Assembly: GCA_019828595.1 (NCBI GenBank)
Contig: JAHQRK010000004.1
Coordinates: 1,426,001-1,490,000 of the forward strand
DNA: 64,000 nucleotides
Source: Aphanomyces cochlioides
Lineage: Eukaryota; Oomycota; Saprolegniomycetes; Saprolegniales; Verrucalvaceae
Direction of reading: 5' to 3'
This document shows, in pieces, positions 1 through 11,907 of this stretch; the first letter of the stretch is position 1, and every line of letters starts with the position of its first letter. Made by a program: the position numbers and the translations under genes. The notes under the pieces were generated by a model that saw only the letters and a program-made list of their open reading frames with translations, was not told where the DNA came from and did no database searches.

Positions 1-3000
1 AAATGTACAAGCACAGTTGATTGGTTAAAACACTATCGATTGCTGTGCGGCGGGATTGAACGACGACGACCACAGTCGGATTTCTCTCATAACGTGGGGC
101 AAAATCGAATGACGACGCCAAGATTTGTCAAGCATATTTCGTGCAACATCCTATGGAGTGGTCGTATGTCCAAAGGTGGCATCTACAGAAGTCCTTACCG
201 CGGTGTATTCTATACTTGTCCTTTGGATTTGACCACCGGGGAGAGGCGATCTCGGAGAATGTAACGCTGAGTGTCACCCACGCTGACTTTGAAGATCTCA
301 CAGCATAGCATGGATGATATTGGCGAAATAGTTGAGCTGTGGTTTGAGCCACGAATTGCTCGTCGGAGCGAAACTCTCACAAGAATACACTTTGGAAAGT
401 GAATTGTGACTTGTCCGATTGAATGTTCAAAATACGAGAATTTCGTGCCACCCATGACGGAGTTGTTCGCCTTATGCACTGTTCATACCGAGTACAGGTC
501 GATGATCATTGGGTACAAAATGAGCACAAGTCGTTGATTGGTTAAAAGTGTGCTTGTACGTTTGGAACTGAGAGTTCCAAATGTACAAGCACAGTTGATT
601 GGTTAAAACACTATCGATTGCTGTGCGGCGGGATTGAACGACGACGACCACAGTCGGATTTCTCTCATAACGTGGGGCAAAATCGAATGACGACGCCAAG
701 ATTTGTCAAGCATATTTCGTGCAACATCCTATGGAGTGGTCGTATGTCCAAAGGTGGCATCTACAGAAGTCCTTACCGCGGTGTATTCTATACTTGTCCT
801 TTGGATTTGACCACCGGGGAGAGGCGATCTCGGAGAATGTAACGCTGATTGTCACCCACGCTGACTTTGAAGATCTCACAGCATAGCATGGATGCTATTG
901 GCGAAATAGTTGAGCTGTGGTTTGAGCCACGAATTGCTCGTCGGAGCGAAACTCTCACAAGAATACACTTTGGAAAGTGAATTGTGACTTGTCCGATTGA
1001 ATGTTCAAAATACGAGAATTTCGTGCCACCCATGACGGAGTTGTTCGCCTTATGCACTGTTCATACCGAGTACAGGTCGATGATCATTGGGTACAAAATG
1101 AGCACAAGTCGTTGATTGGTTGAAGTGTGCTTGGTTAAAACACTATCGATTGCTGTGCGGCGGGATTGAACGACGACGACCACAGTCGGATTTCTCTCAT
1201 AACGTGGGGCAAAATCGAATGACGACGCCAAGATTTGTCAAGCATATTTCGTGCAACATCCTATGGAGTGGTCGTATGTCCAAAGGTGGCATCTACAGAA
1301 GTCCTTACCGCGGTGTATTCTATACTTGTCCTTTGGATTTGACCACCGGGGAGAGGCGATCTCGGAGAATGTAACGCTGAGTGTCACCCACGCTGACTTT
1401 GAAGATCTCACAGCATAGCATGGATGATATTGGCGAAATAGTTGAGCTGTGGTTTGAGCCACGAATTGCTCGTCGGAGCGAAACTCTCACAAGAATACAC
1501 TTTGGAAAGTGAATTGTGACTTGTCCGATTGAATGTTCAAAATACGAGAATTTCGTGCCACCCATGACGGAGTTGTTCGCCTTATGCACTGTTCATACCG
1601 AGTACAGGTCGATGATCATTGGGTACAAAATGAGCACAAGTCGTTGATTGGTTAAAGTGTGCTTGGTTAAAACACTATCGATTGCTGTGCGGCGGGATTG
1701 AACGACGACGACCACAGTCGGATTTCTCTCATAACGTGGGGCAAAATCGAATGACGACGCCAAGATTTGTCAAGCATATTTCGTGCAACATCCTATGGAG
1801 TGGTCGTATGTCCAAAGGTGGCATCTACAGAAGTCCTTACCGCGGTGTATTCTATACTTGTCCTTTGGATTTGACCACCGGGGAGAGGCGATCTCGGAGA
1901 ATGTAACGCTGAGTGTCACCCACGCTGACTTTGAAGATCTCACAGCATAGCATGGATGATATTGGCGAAATAGTTGAGCTGTGGTTTGAGCCACGAATTG
2001 CTCGTCGGAGCGAAACTCTCACAAGAATACACTTTGGAAAGTGAATTGTGACTTGTCCGATTGAATGTTCAAAATACGAGAATTTCGTGCCACCCATGAC
2101 GGAGTTGTTCGCCTTATGCACTGTTCATACCGAGTACAGGTCGATGATCATTGGGTACAAAATGAGCACAAGTCGTTGATTGGTTAAAGTGTGCTTGGTT
2201 AAAACACTATCGATTGCTGTGCGGCGGGATTGAACGACGACGACCACAGTCGGATTTCTCTCATAACGTGGGGCAAAATCGAATGACGACGCCAAGATTT
2301 GTCAAGCATATTTCGTGCAACATCCTCCTATGGAGTGGTCGTATGTCCAAAGGTGGCATCTACAGAAGTCCTTACCGCGGTGTATTCTATACTTGTCCTT
2401 TGGATTTGACCACCGGGGAGAGGCGATCTCGGAGAATGTAACGCTGAGTGTCACCCACGCTGACTTTGAAGATCTCACAGCATAGCATGGATGATATTGG
2501 CGAAATAGTTGAGCTGTGGTTTGAGCCACGAATTGCTCGTCGGAGCGAAACTCTCACAAGAATACACTTTGGAAAGTGAATTGTGACTTGTCCGATTGAA
2601 TGTTCAAAATACGAGAATTTCGTGCCACCATGACGGAGTTGTTCGCCTTATGCACTGTTCATACCGAGTACAGGTCGATGATCATTGGGTACAAAATGAG
2701 CACAAGTCGTTGATTGGTTAAAAGTGTGCTTGTACGTTTGGAACTGAGAGTTCCAAATGTACAAGCACAGTTGATTGGTTAAAACACTATCGATTGCTGT
2801 GCGGCGGGATTGAACGACGACGACCACAGTCGGATTTCTCTCATAACGTGGGGCAAAATCGAATGACGATGCCAAGATTTGTCAAGCATATTTCGTGCAA
2901 CATCCTATGGAGTGGTCGTATGTCCAAAGGTGGCATCTACAGAAGTCCTTACCGCGGTGTATTCTATACTTGTCCTTTGGATTTGACCACCGGGGAGAGG

Positions 3001-6000
3001 CGATCTCGGAGAATGTAACGCTGATTGTCACCCACGCTGACTTTGAAGATCTCACAGCATAGCATAGATGATATTGGCGAAATAGTTGAGCTGTGGTTTG
3101 AGCCACGAATTGCTCGTCGGAGCGAAACTCTCACAAGAATACACTTTGGAAAGTGAATTGTGACTTGTCCGATTGAATGTTCAAAATACGAGAATTTCGT
3201 GCCACCCATGACGGAGTTGTTCGCCTTATGCACTGTTCATACCGAGTACAGGTCGATGATCATTGGGTACAAAATGAGCACAAGTCGTTGATTGGTTAAA
3301 AGTGTGCTTGTACGTTTGGAACTGAGAGTTCCCAAATGTACAAGCACAGTTGATTGGTTAAAACACTATCGATTGCTGTGCGGCGGGATTGAACGACGAC
3401 GACCACAGTCGGATTTCTCTCATAACGTGGGGCAAAATCGAATGACGACGCCAAGATTTGTCAAGCATATTTCGTGCAACATCCTATGGAGTGGTCGTAT
3501 GTCCAAAGGTGGCATCTACAGAAGTCCTTACCGCGGTGTATTCTATACTTGTCCTTTGGATTTGACCACCGGGGAGAGGCGATCTCGGAGAATGTAACGC
3601 TGAGTGTCACCCACGCTGACTTTGAAGATCTCACAGCATAGCATGGATGATATTGGCGAAATAGTTGAGCTGTGGTTTGAGCCACGAATTGCTCGTCGGA
3701 GCGAAACTCTCACAAGAATACACTTTGGAAAGTGAATTGTGACTTGTCCGATTGAATGTTCAAAATACGAGAATTTCGTGCCACCCATGACGGAGTTGTT
3801 CGCCTTATGCACTGTTCATACCGAGTACAGGTCGATGATCATTGGGTACAAAATGAGCACAAGTCGTTGATTGGTTAAAGTGTGCTTGGTTAAAACACTA
3901 TCGATTGCTGTGCGGCGGGATTGAACGACGACGACCACAGTCGGATTTCTCTCATAACGTGGGGCAAAATCGAATGACGACGCCAAGATTTGTCAAGCAT
4001 ATTTCGTGCAACATCCTATGGAGTGGTCGTATGTCCAAAGGTGGCATCTACAGAAGTCCTTACCGCGGTGTATTCTATACTTGTCCTTTGGATTTGACCA
4101 CCGGGGAGAGGCGATCTCGGAGAATGTAACGCTGATTGTCACCCACGCTGACTTTGAAGATCTCACAGCATAGCATGGATGATATTGGCGAAATAGTTGA
4201 GCTGTGGTTTGAGCCACGAATTGCTCGTCGGAGTGAAACTCTCACAAGAATACACTTTGGAAAGTGAATTGTGACTTGTCCGATTGAATGTTCAAAATAC
4301 GAGAATTTCGTGCCACCCATGACGGAGTTGTTCGCCTTATGCACTGTTCATACCGAGTACAGGTCGATGATCATTGGGTACAAAATGAGCACAAGTCGTT
4401 GATTGGTTAAAAGTGTACAAGCACAGTTGATTGGTTAAAACACTATCGATTGCTGTGCGGCGGGATTGAACGACGACGACCACAGTCGGATTTCTCTCAT
4501 AACGTGGGGCAAAATCGAATGACGACGCCAAGATTTGTCAAGCATATTTCGTGCAACATCCTATGGAGTGGTGGTATGTCCAAAGGTGGCATCTACAGAA
4601 GTCCTTACCGCGGTGTATTCTATACTTGTCCTTTGGATTTGACCACCGGGGAGAGGCGATCTCGGAGAATGTAACGCTGAGTGTCACCCACGCTGACTTT
4701 GAAGATCTCACAGCATAGCATGGATGATATTGGCGAAATAGTTGAGCTGTGGTTTGAGCCACGAATTGCTCGTCGGAGTGAAACTCTCACAAGAATACAC
4801 TTTGGAAAGTGAATTGTGACTTGTCCGATTGAATGTTCAAAATACGAGAATTTCGTGCCACCCATGACGGAGTTGTTCGCCTTATGCACTGTTCATACCG
4901 AGTACAGGTCGATGATCATTGGGTACAAAATGAGCACAAGTCGTTGATTGGTTAAAAGTGTACAAGCACAGTTGATTGGTTAAAACACTATCGATTGCTG
5001 TGCGGCGGGATTGAACGACGACGACCACAGTCGGATTTCTCTCATAACGTGGGGCAAAATCGAATGACGACGCCAAGATTTGTCAAGCATATTTCGTGCA
5101 ACATCCTATGGAGTGGTCGTATGTCCAAAGGTGGCATCTACAGAAGTCCTTACCGCGGTGTATTCTATACTTGTCCTTTGGATTTGACCACCGGGGAGAG
5201 GCGATCTCGGAGAATGTAACGCTGAGTGTCACCCACGCTGACTTTGAAGATCTCACAGCATAGCATGGATGATATTGGCGAAATAGTTGAGCTGTGGTTT
5301 GAGCCACGAATTGCTCGTCGGAGCGAAACTCTCACAAGAATACACTTTGGAAAGTGAATTGTGACTTGTCCGATTGAATGTTCAAAATACGAGAATTTCG
5401 TGCCACCCATGACGGAGTTGTTCGCCTTATGCACTGTTCATACCGAGTACAGGTCGATGATCATTGGGTACAAAATGAGCACAAGTCGTTGATTGGTTAA
5501 AAGTGTACAAGCACAGTTGATTGGTTAAAACACTATCGATTGCTGTGCGGCGGGATTGAACGACGACGACCACAGTCGGATTTCTCTCATAACGTGGGGC
5601 AAAATCGAATGACGACGCCAAGATTTGTCAAGCATATTTCGTGCAACATCCTATGGAGTGGTCGTATGTCCAAAGGTGGCATCTACAGAAGTCCTTACCG
5701 CGGTGTATTCTATACTTGTCCTTTGGATTTGACCACCGGGGAGAGGCGATCTCGGAGAATGTAACGCTGAGTGTCACCCACGCTGACTTTGAAGATCTCA
5801 CAGCATAGCATGGATGATATTGGCGAAATAGTTGAGCTGTGGTTTGAGCCACGAATTGCTCGTCGGAGCGAAACTCTCACAAGAATACACTTTGGAAAGT
5901 GAATTGTGACTTGTCCGATTGAATGTTCAAAATACGAGAATTTCGTGCCACCCATGACGGAGTTGTTCGCCTTATGCACTGTTCATACCGAGTACAGGTC

Positions 6001-8668
6001 GATGATCATTGGGTACAAAATGAGCACAAGTCGTTGATTGGTTAAAAGTGTACAAGCACAGTTGATTGGTTAAAACACTATCGATTGCTGTGCGGCGGGA
6101 TTGAACGACGACGACCACAGTCGGATTTCTCTCATAACGTGGGGCAAAATCGAATGACGACGCCAAGATTTGTCAAGCATATTTCGTGCAACATCCTATG
6201 GAGTGGTCGTATGTCCAAAGGTGGCATCTACAGAAGTCCTTACCGCGGTGTATTCTATACTTGTCCTTTGGATTTGACCACCGGGGAGAGGCGATCTCGG
6301 AGAATGTAACGCTGATTGTCACCCACGCTGACTTTGAAGATCTCACAGCATAGCATGGATGATATTGGCGAAATAGTTGAGCTGTGGTTTGAGCCACGAA
6401 TTGCTCGTCGGAGTGAAACTCTCACAAGAATACACTTTGGAAAGTGAATTGTGACTTGTCCGATTGAATGTTCAAAATACGAGAATTTCGTGCCACCATG
6501 ACGGAGTTGTTCGCCTTATGCACTGTTCATACCGAGTACAGGTCGATGATCATTGGGTACAAAATGAGCACAAGTCGTTGATTGGTTAAAAGTGTGCTTG
6601 TACGTTTGGAACTGAGAGTTCCAAATGTACAAGCACAGTTGATTGGTTAAAACACTATCGATTGCTGTGCGGCGGGATTGAACGACGACGACCACAGTCG
6701 GATTTCTCTCATAACGTGGGGCAAAATCGAATGACGACGCCAAGATTTGTCAAGCATATTTCGTGCAACATCCTATGGAGTGGTCGTATGTCCAAAGGTG
6801 GCATCTACAGAAGTCCTTACCGCGGTGTATTCTATACTTGTCCTTTGGATTTGACCACCGGGGAGAGGCGATCTCGGAGAATGTAACGCTGAGTGTCACC
6901 CACGCTGACTTTGAAGATCTCACAGCATAGCATGGATGATATTGGCGAAATAGTTGAGCTGTGGTTTGAGCCACGAATTGCTCGTCGGAGCGAAACTCTC
7001 ACAAGAATACACTTTGGAAAGTGAATTGTGACTTGTCCGATTGAATGTTCAAAATACGAGAATTTCGTGCCACCCATGACGGAGTTGTTCGCCTTATGCA
7101 CTGTTCATACCGAGTACAGGTCGATGATCATTGGGTACAAAATGAGCACAAGTCGTTGATTGGTTAAAAGTGTACAAGCACAGTTGATTGGTTAAAACAC
7201 TATCGATTGCTGTGCGGCGGGATTGAACGACGACGATCACAGTCGGATTTCTCTCATAACGTGGGGCAAAATCGAATGACGACGCCAAGATTTGTCAAGC
7301 ATATTTCGTGCAACATCCTATGGAGTGGTCGTATGTCCAAAGGTGGCATCTACAGAAGTCCTTACCGCGGTGTATTCTATACTTGTCCTTTGGATTTGAC
7401 CACCGGGGAGAGGCGATCTCGGAGAATGTAACGCTGAGTGTCACCCACGCTGACTTTGAAGATCTCACAGCATAGCATGGATGATATTGGCGAAATAGTT
7501 GAGCTGTGGTTTGAGCCACGAATTGCTCGTCGGAGCGAAACTCTCACAAGAATACACTTTGGAAAGTGAATTGTGACTTGTCCGATTGAATGTTCAAAAT
7601 ACGAGAATTTCGTGCCACCATGACGGAGTTGTTCGCCTTATGCACTGTTCATACCGAGTACAGGTCGATGATCATTGGGTACAAAATGAGCACAAGTCGT
7701 TGATTGGTTAAAAGTGTGCTTGTACGTTTGGAACTGAGAGTTCCAAATGTACAAGCACAGTTGATTGGTTAAAACACTATCGATTGCTGTGCGGCGGGAT
7801 TGAACGACGACGATCACAGTCGGATTTCTCTCATAACGTGGGGCAAAATCGAATGACGACGCCAAGATTTGTCAAGCATATTTCGTGCAACATCCTATGG
7901 AGTGGTCGTATGTCCAAAGGTGGCATCTACAGAAGTCCTTACCGCGGTGTATTCTATACTTGTCCTTTGGATTTGACCACCGGGGAGAGGCGATCTCGGA
8001 GAATGTAACGCTGAGTGTCACCCACGCTGACTTTGAAGATCTCACAGCATAGCATGGATGATATTGGCGAAATAGTTGAGCTGTGGTTTGAGCCACGAAT
8101 TGCTCGTCGGAGCGAAACTCTCACAAGAATACACTTTGGAAAGTGAATTGTGACTTGTCCGATTGAATGTTCAAAATACGAGAATTTCGTGCCACCCATG
8201 ACGGAGTTGTTCGCCTTATGCACTGTTCATACCGAGTACAGGTCGATGATCATTGGGTACAAAATGAGCACAAGTCGTTGATTGGTTAAAAGTGTGCTTG
8301 TACGTTTGGAACTGAGAGTTCCAAATGTACAAGCACAGTTGATTGGTTAAAACACTATCGATTGCTGTGCGGCGGGATTGAACGACGACGACCACAGTCG
8401 GATTTCTCTCATAACGTGGGGCAAAATCGAATGACGACGCCAAGATTTGTCAAGCATATTTCGTGCAACATCCTATGGAGTGGTCGTATGTCCAAAGGTG
8501 GCATCTACAGAAGTCCTTACCGCGGTGTATTCTATACTTGTCCTTTGGATTTGACCACCGGGGAGAGGCGATCTCGGAGAATGTAACGCTGAGTGTCACC
8601 CACGCTGACTTTGAAGATCTCACAGCATAGCATGGATGCTATTGGCGAAATAGTTGAGCTGTGGTTTG
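1..8668. repeat. Tandem array of sixteen ~532-580 bp units
   Basis: Sixteen near-identical head-to-tail units. The same internal landmark recurs at 40, 618, 1150, 1682, 2214, 2794, 3373, 3905, 4450, 4995, 5540, 6085, 6662, 7207, 7784 and 8362, giving spacings of 532, 545 or 577-580 bp. Units differ by only a few substitutions and indels: a G/T change near +215 from the landmark, a one-base loss in a CCC run near +410, and a three-base insertion in the unit at 2214. The array is already running at base 1. The sixteenth unit is cut off near 8668, where unrelated sequence starts. Every unit carries the same short ORFs (74, 89, 64/75 codons) on both strands. These overlap each other and show no codon-level constraint, so I treat them as incidental. 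No rRNA, snRNA or tRNA was recognised in the unit. A satellite or other tandem DNA is the best description. Confidence 0.95.
550..592. repeat. Hairpin at long-unit junctions of the array
   Basis: A 43-bp inverted repeat with two 20-base arms and a GAG loop; the arms match at 19 of 20 positions. It occurs only in the long (577-580 bp) units, here and at about 2726-2768, 3304-3347, 6594-6636, 7716-7758 and 8294-8336. The window begins inside another copy. The direct repeat GTTGATTGGTTAAAA flanks it on both sides. In 545-bp units one arm and the loop are missing; in 532-bp units the whole hairpin and one flanking repeat are gone. Confidence 0.9.
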
Positions 8669-9479
8669 ACCGGTAGCCCGTTACCATTTGAAGGTCCAGC
8701 GAGTTCTTGGGCTGCTCACTTGGTTGTGTGGGTGCGGGCGATTCGTTGGTAGACATTTCCACATCTTGTTGTTGTTTTTCTTGCCCATTATTGTCAGGGC
8801 CAAGAGAATCGCTGTCACCAGACATATCGACATCAGAGCCATGAGAAGGAGCTGTTGGCTGTGGTTGTTCATCTTGACGATCTCCAGATGCCTCAGGTGA
8901 GTCGGCCTTGCCTTCCGCATTTGTTCCAGGGTTGTGATCATGATCGTCTCCATCATGTTCTGGTTCTTTTTCTCCTGGTGGAGGAGATTTTGCCTTTGCC
9001 TTGGCCTTTGCACGTCGTGAAACAATCGAAGGAGGCAATGTCTTGTTCAGAGCAGCGATCTTGTGCTGAAACACGACGACAAAAGGCTGACCCGACGGAT
9101 CCGTAATGGTGATTTCGCGTAGTGCGTCGCCGGATTTTGGCACCAACACTGCAGGAGGCGCAGACGACTTGAAAATGACTCTCAAATGCGGCGACTTGAT
9201 GTTCTGACCAGCAATAGGGTTGAATGCTGCTGTCACTGACTTGGTCAATGCAGCCATTTCCTTGACAATTGCCTTGGCCATCGAAGGGTGACTGACATTG
9301 TTGAACGTAATGTAGTAGTTGTTGCCATAACGCGAGTACTTGGGAACCAGGAAATCTTTGCCACCAAGTCGAAACGTTGTGCCTCCGATTTCCACACACG
9401 TAGACAAGTTGTAACTTGAGATCACAATGCCTGTGGGTTCTTCTTGTGGATCAAAATGTTCGGACATTTGGAACCCCAT
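8532..9479 (-). CDS. Unknown ORF, possibly LINE ORF1-like, with a repeat-encoded tail
   Basis: An uninterrupted 315-codon ORF. Residues ~1-150 look globular. Then come an Ala/Lys stretch (RAKAKAKAKS, ~155-165), an acidic and Gln/Ser/Pro-rich low-complexity part (~166-265), and about 45 residues read entirely from the last unit of the tandem array (8532-8668). I do not recognise the N-terminal domain. LINE reverse-transcriptase debris lies immediately upstream on the same strand, so a nucleic-acid-binding ORF1 of a LINE is a reasonable guess, but it is only inference from position and composition. The original 3' end of the gene has been lost and replaced by array DNA. The frame also stays open upstream of the chosen ATG; a second ATG lies at 9467. 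It may be a transposon remnant that is not expressed. Confidence 0.4.
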   Translation of the reverse strand: MGFQMSEHFDPQEEPTGIVISSYNLSTCVEIGGTTFRLGGKDFLVPKYSRYGNNYYITFNNVSHPSMAKAIVKEMAALTKSVTAAFNPIAGQNIKSPHLRVIFKSSAPPAVLVPKSGDALREITITDPSGQPFVVVFQHKIAALNKTLPPSIVSRRAKAKAKAKSPPPGEKEPEHDGDDHDHNPGTNAEGKADSPEASGDRQDEQPQPTAPSHGSDVDMSGDSDSLGPDNNGQEKQQQDVEMSTNESPAPTQPSEQPKNSLDLQMVTGYRSNHSSTISPIASMLCCEIFKVSVGDTQRYILRDRLSPVVKSKGQV

Positions 9480-9799
9480 AACGAGCCAGGATTTTCCTTG
9501 ACAAATTGGTCGCAGATGATTTTTCGGACCAGTCCTTATAGCCCTCGCCCAACTTGACAGTGAGCTCGTACACTTGGGACTGGGGGGATGTGCAGGATGT
9601 TTTCAATGAAGGCGTCCATATCACCAGAGTCTTTGTAGAATGCGTCCGTCCATTCACCAAGATGCGGGACTTGCGGCCCGAGTACAGTACACGAACCTAT
9701 CAACAAAGGTTTCTGGGAAGCCATAGTGACGGAGGACGCGGAGCAAATAAGCGTGGTTCCTCGATCAAAAGCCTTCTCAAAGTCAAGCAGAGCCGCCAT
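9451..9799 (-). pseudogene. LINE reverse-transcriptase fragment
   Basis: The reading frame entering at 9799 begins with LLDFEKAFDR, a match to the A-box region (LDFEKAFDR-type) of non-LTR reverse transcriptases. After a few dozen residues the similarity breaks down and open frames overlap out of register (9536-9799 and 9451-9660), as expected after frameshifts. No YxDD box or endonuclease is present. It lies upstream of the 8532-9479 ORF, the reverse of normal LINE ORF1-ORF2 order, so the two are either from different insertions or rearranged. Confidence 0.55.
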
Positions 9800-10054
9800 A
9801 GAAGATAGACTTTCGACGTTGCCTCGTACTATTCAAGTCAAGAATTATCAAGTATCGCCACACTCATAATGTCCACCGCTAACAGCGGTTTTGATTTTCG
9901 TGAGATCAACACTCACGGAGGCACCAACATTCTATGTATTGTATCAACTCACCCACTTTTTGTCAAATCAGGATGTCGGAAGTGGTGCGAGTGATGTCTT
10001 TACACCCAGCCCAAGGGCCGAAGTGGAGGTCGTGTCCGACCCCAACAGCATCTC

Positions 10055-10459
10055 TGGTACCCCCGTGACTATGCATTTGATGAACCTAACAAAGAGCCAA
10101 TACAAGTTCAAAAACTAACAGTCGAACCTCTCAACAAAAGACGACGCAGTCCCTATTATAGTGTCACCCTAGGAATTAATAGCAGGGCAATCAAATTAAG
10201 TATCACGATGTTCTCAGATTTTCCACAGTTGTATCACATGATACAGTGGACTGGCCGCCAGCCAAATAATTTGCCAGCTACGTCGTGCTCACATTCACGT
10301 CAGCACGCACACTTGGGATCGTCAAACAAACGACAATCGATAGAGATGTTGAAGATCTTCGACAGACTGAGTTCAGAGCTTTCCAATACCACTAGAATTG
10401 GAGCAAGTCATGACTCGAAGTTGGAACCTCGAAGCTCGAAACAAGCCCGAAGATACTAA
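10055..10459 (+). pseudogene. Inverted partial copy of the CDK8-like gene 3' end
   Basis: This stretch matches the last exons of the kinase at 11908-13576 but lies on the opposite strand. The first part (10055-10135) is close to the kinase DNA around 12335-12425. The ORF 10208-10459 parallels the kinase C-terminus: QPNNLPATS versus QPNNVPAAS, SNKRQ in both, and KQARRY versus KQARRR at the end. A TTCCACAG acceptor-like sequence sits where the last kinase intron ends, so intron DNA was copied too. That points to a genomic duplication, not a retrocopy. The kinase domain is missing and the frame is disrupted between the two matching blocks. Confidence 0.75.
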
Positions 10460-10819
10460 TGGCTGTATTCATACGAGCGACGGAATCCACCCTAGAGTAG
10501 TTTGATTGCGATGAAAGCCTCGAATGCTAATGGAAAGATTAATTTTATAAATTGAATGTTACGCGTTGCTGTTGAAAATTCGATTTCAGACTCCTCTCTT
10601 TGAGCAGAGATACACAAACCTCAATGCTGGTTTTACCTCTGGTTTCGTCGGATTTTTGTATTTTCTGCACTTCTGTGAACGGGCACGACACGCAGGCAAA
10701 ATCTCAAATTTTTGAAACACTCCGCGAGCAAGAAAGTGTAGATGGGATAGCCGTTTGACTTATTTTGTCATACATTTCCACGAGAGTCAATTACCTCACA
10801 TTTGGTTATCCCCACAGGA

Positions 10820-11049
10820 TTGTGAGATTCATTCTAAATAGTGCGATGGGCTGATTCGGCTTCAAATCGATTTCCCAATCTCGCAGCCAATCAAAATCGA
10901 GTATTTAACTAATTCACGCAAAACACACCCCAACACACATGCAAATTAATTTGGCCAATATTCGGTTTAACTTGGCTTTAGTATGGTTAAATCGATGTGG
11001 AAATGCATTTGATGTTTGGTCAAAACTACAAATTTGCCTGAAATTGACG
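10820..11049 (+). repeat. Single arm of a dispersed foldback repeat
   Basis: Resembles the left arm of the foldback element at ~13615-14145. Shared stretches include AATCGAGTATTTA, AATTCAC.CAAAACACACCC, TTAATTTGG, and the closing ACAAATTTG.(G/C)TGAAA. Divergence is roughly one base in five. The right arm is absent; the inverted-repeat element at 11050 begins exactly where this arm ends. Confidence 0.6.
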
Positions 11050-11423
11050 CGACAGTTAACAAGGCCTAACGAAGTTTTGTAAATGTCCACCTCTTCAATA
11101 TCTCCATTTCAGCCAATCAAAATTTTAAAAAAGAAGAGATTATTTTGATTGGTAGAATTTTCCACACCATTTTTATTTAAATAGTTGTCTTTTTAATTTA
11201 ATAACCTGTAAGAAAACATATTCAATACAAACTTATAAATAAAAACTATTGTGGAAAGAAATCTATAATTAAATAAGCTGTATAATAAAATTATTTTGTA
11301 TACATTATATTTACTGAGCAGTGAGTGGCTAAAATAAATACAAGTATTTCGAAGTACTAAAGCCAATCAAAATTATGCATTTTGATGGATTTCGAAGTAC
11401 CACCTAGGCCTTGTTAACAGTCG
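11050..11423. mobile_element. Short terminal-inverted-repeat element (MITE-like)
   Basis: About 374 bp bounded by 19-bp terminal inverted repeats: CGACAGTTAACAAGGCCTA at 11050-11068 and its reverse complement at 11405-11423, with one mismatch. The inside is AT-rich and has no coding capacity. Inner copies of CCAATCAAAA-type sequence occur near 11110 and 11365. No clear target-site duplication was found, so the superfamily is open. Confidence 0.55.
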
Positions 11424-11429
11424 TTCCCT

Positions 11430-11900
11430 GTACGATGTCTGGGCATCAATGATATCCGGACGTCTTCGTGTTTCTTTTTCAAAATTTTCTGTGATAAATT
11501 CTTCGTTTTTTCTGAAAAAGTGCCCAAGGCATTCATCAATGCTTGAGATAATCCGGAAACATCGACAGACCGCAAAGCTGTTAATTATCCGGAAATTTGA
11601 CAAATTAGCCAATCAGAGGGCTGAATTTATCGTTTCCCCACCAGCCTCTTCCTTTTACACAAAACACTTTACTACCATCGACTGAATGGACCATCCAAAA
11701 TCTAAGGACACTGTGGTGTGAATACCTGCAGCAGTACAGCTGTAGTCTTGCCGAGGTATAGACTTTTTGTTCACCCAACTCAAAACTTTAATGCGATAAA
11801 TTTTTATAAAACTTCTAGAACTTGTAAACCGCTCTTGGTCTTGCCAGTCATGTAGGCTAACATCTGACGATTTACTTGAGCACAAATTCACTCGTTTCGA
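11430..11900. other. Gene-free stretch with three TCCGGA sites
   Basis: No convincing gene. Three half- or full-palindromic TCCGGA motifs (near 11454, 11551 and 11590) resemble the motif found upstream of several genes in this window, so this may be a relic promoter. It lies downstream of the CDK8-like stop codon at 11908. Confidence 0.4.
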
Positions 11901-11907
11901 GAATTCC

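Noticed and set aside
1..8668. Repeated 64-101 codon ORFs on both strands of the array
   Set aside because: They recur because the DNA repeats; they overlap in several frames, vary by indels that change their ends, and match no family.
1..8668. The array as rRNA spacer, 5S RNA or snRNA cluster, or a CRISPR array
   Set aside because: No recognisable 5S, snRNA or tRNA sequence in the unit, and units are contiguous long repeats without spacers.
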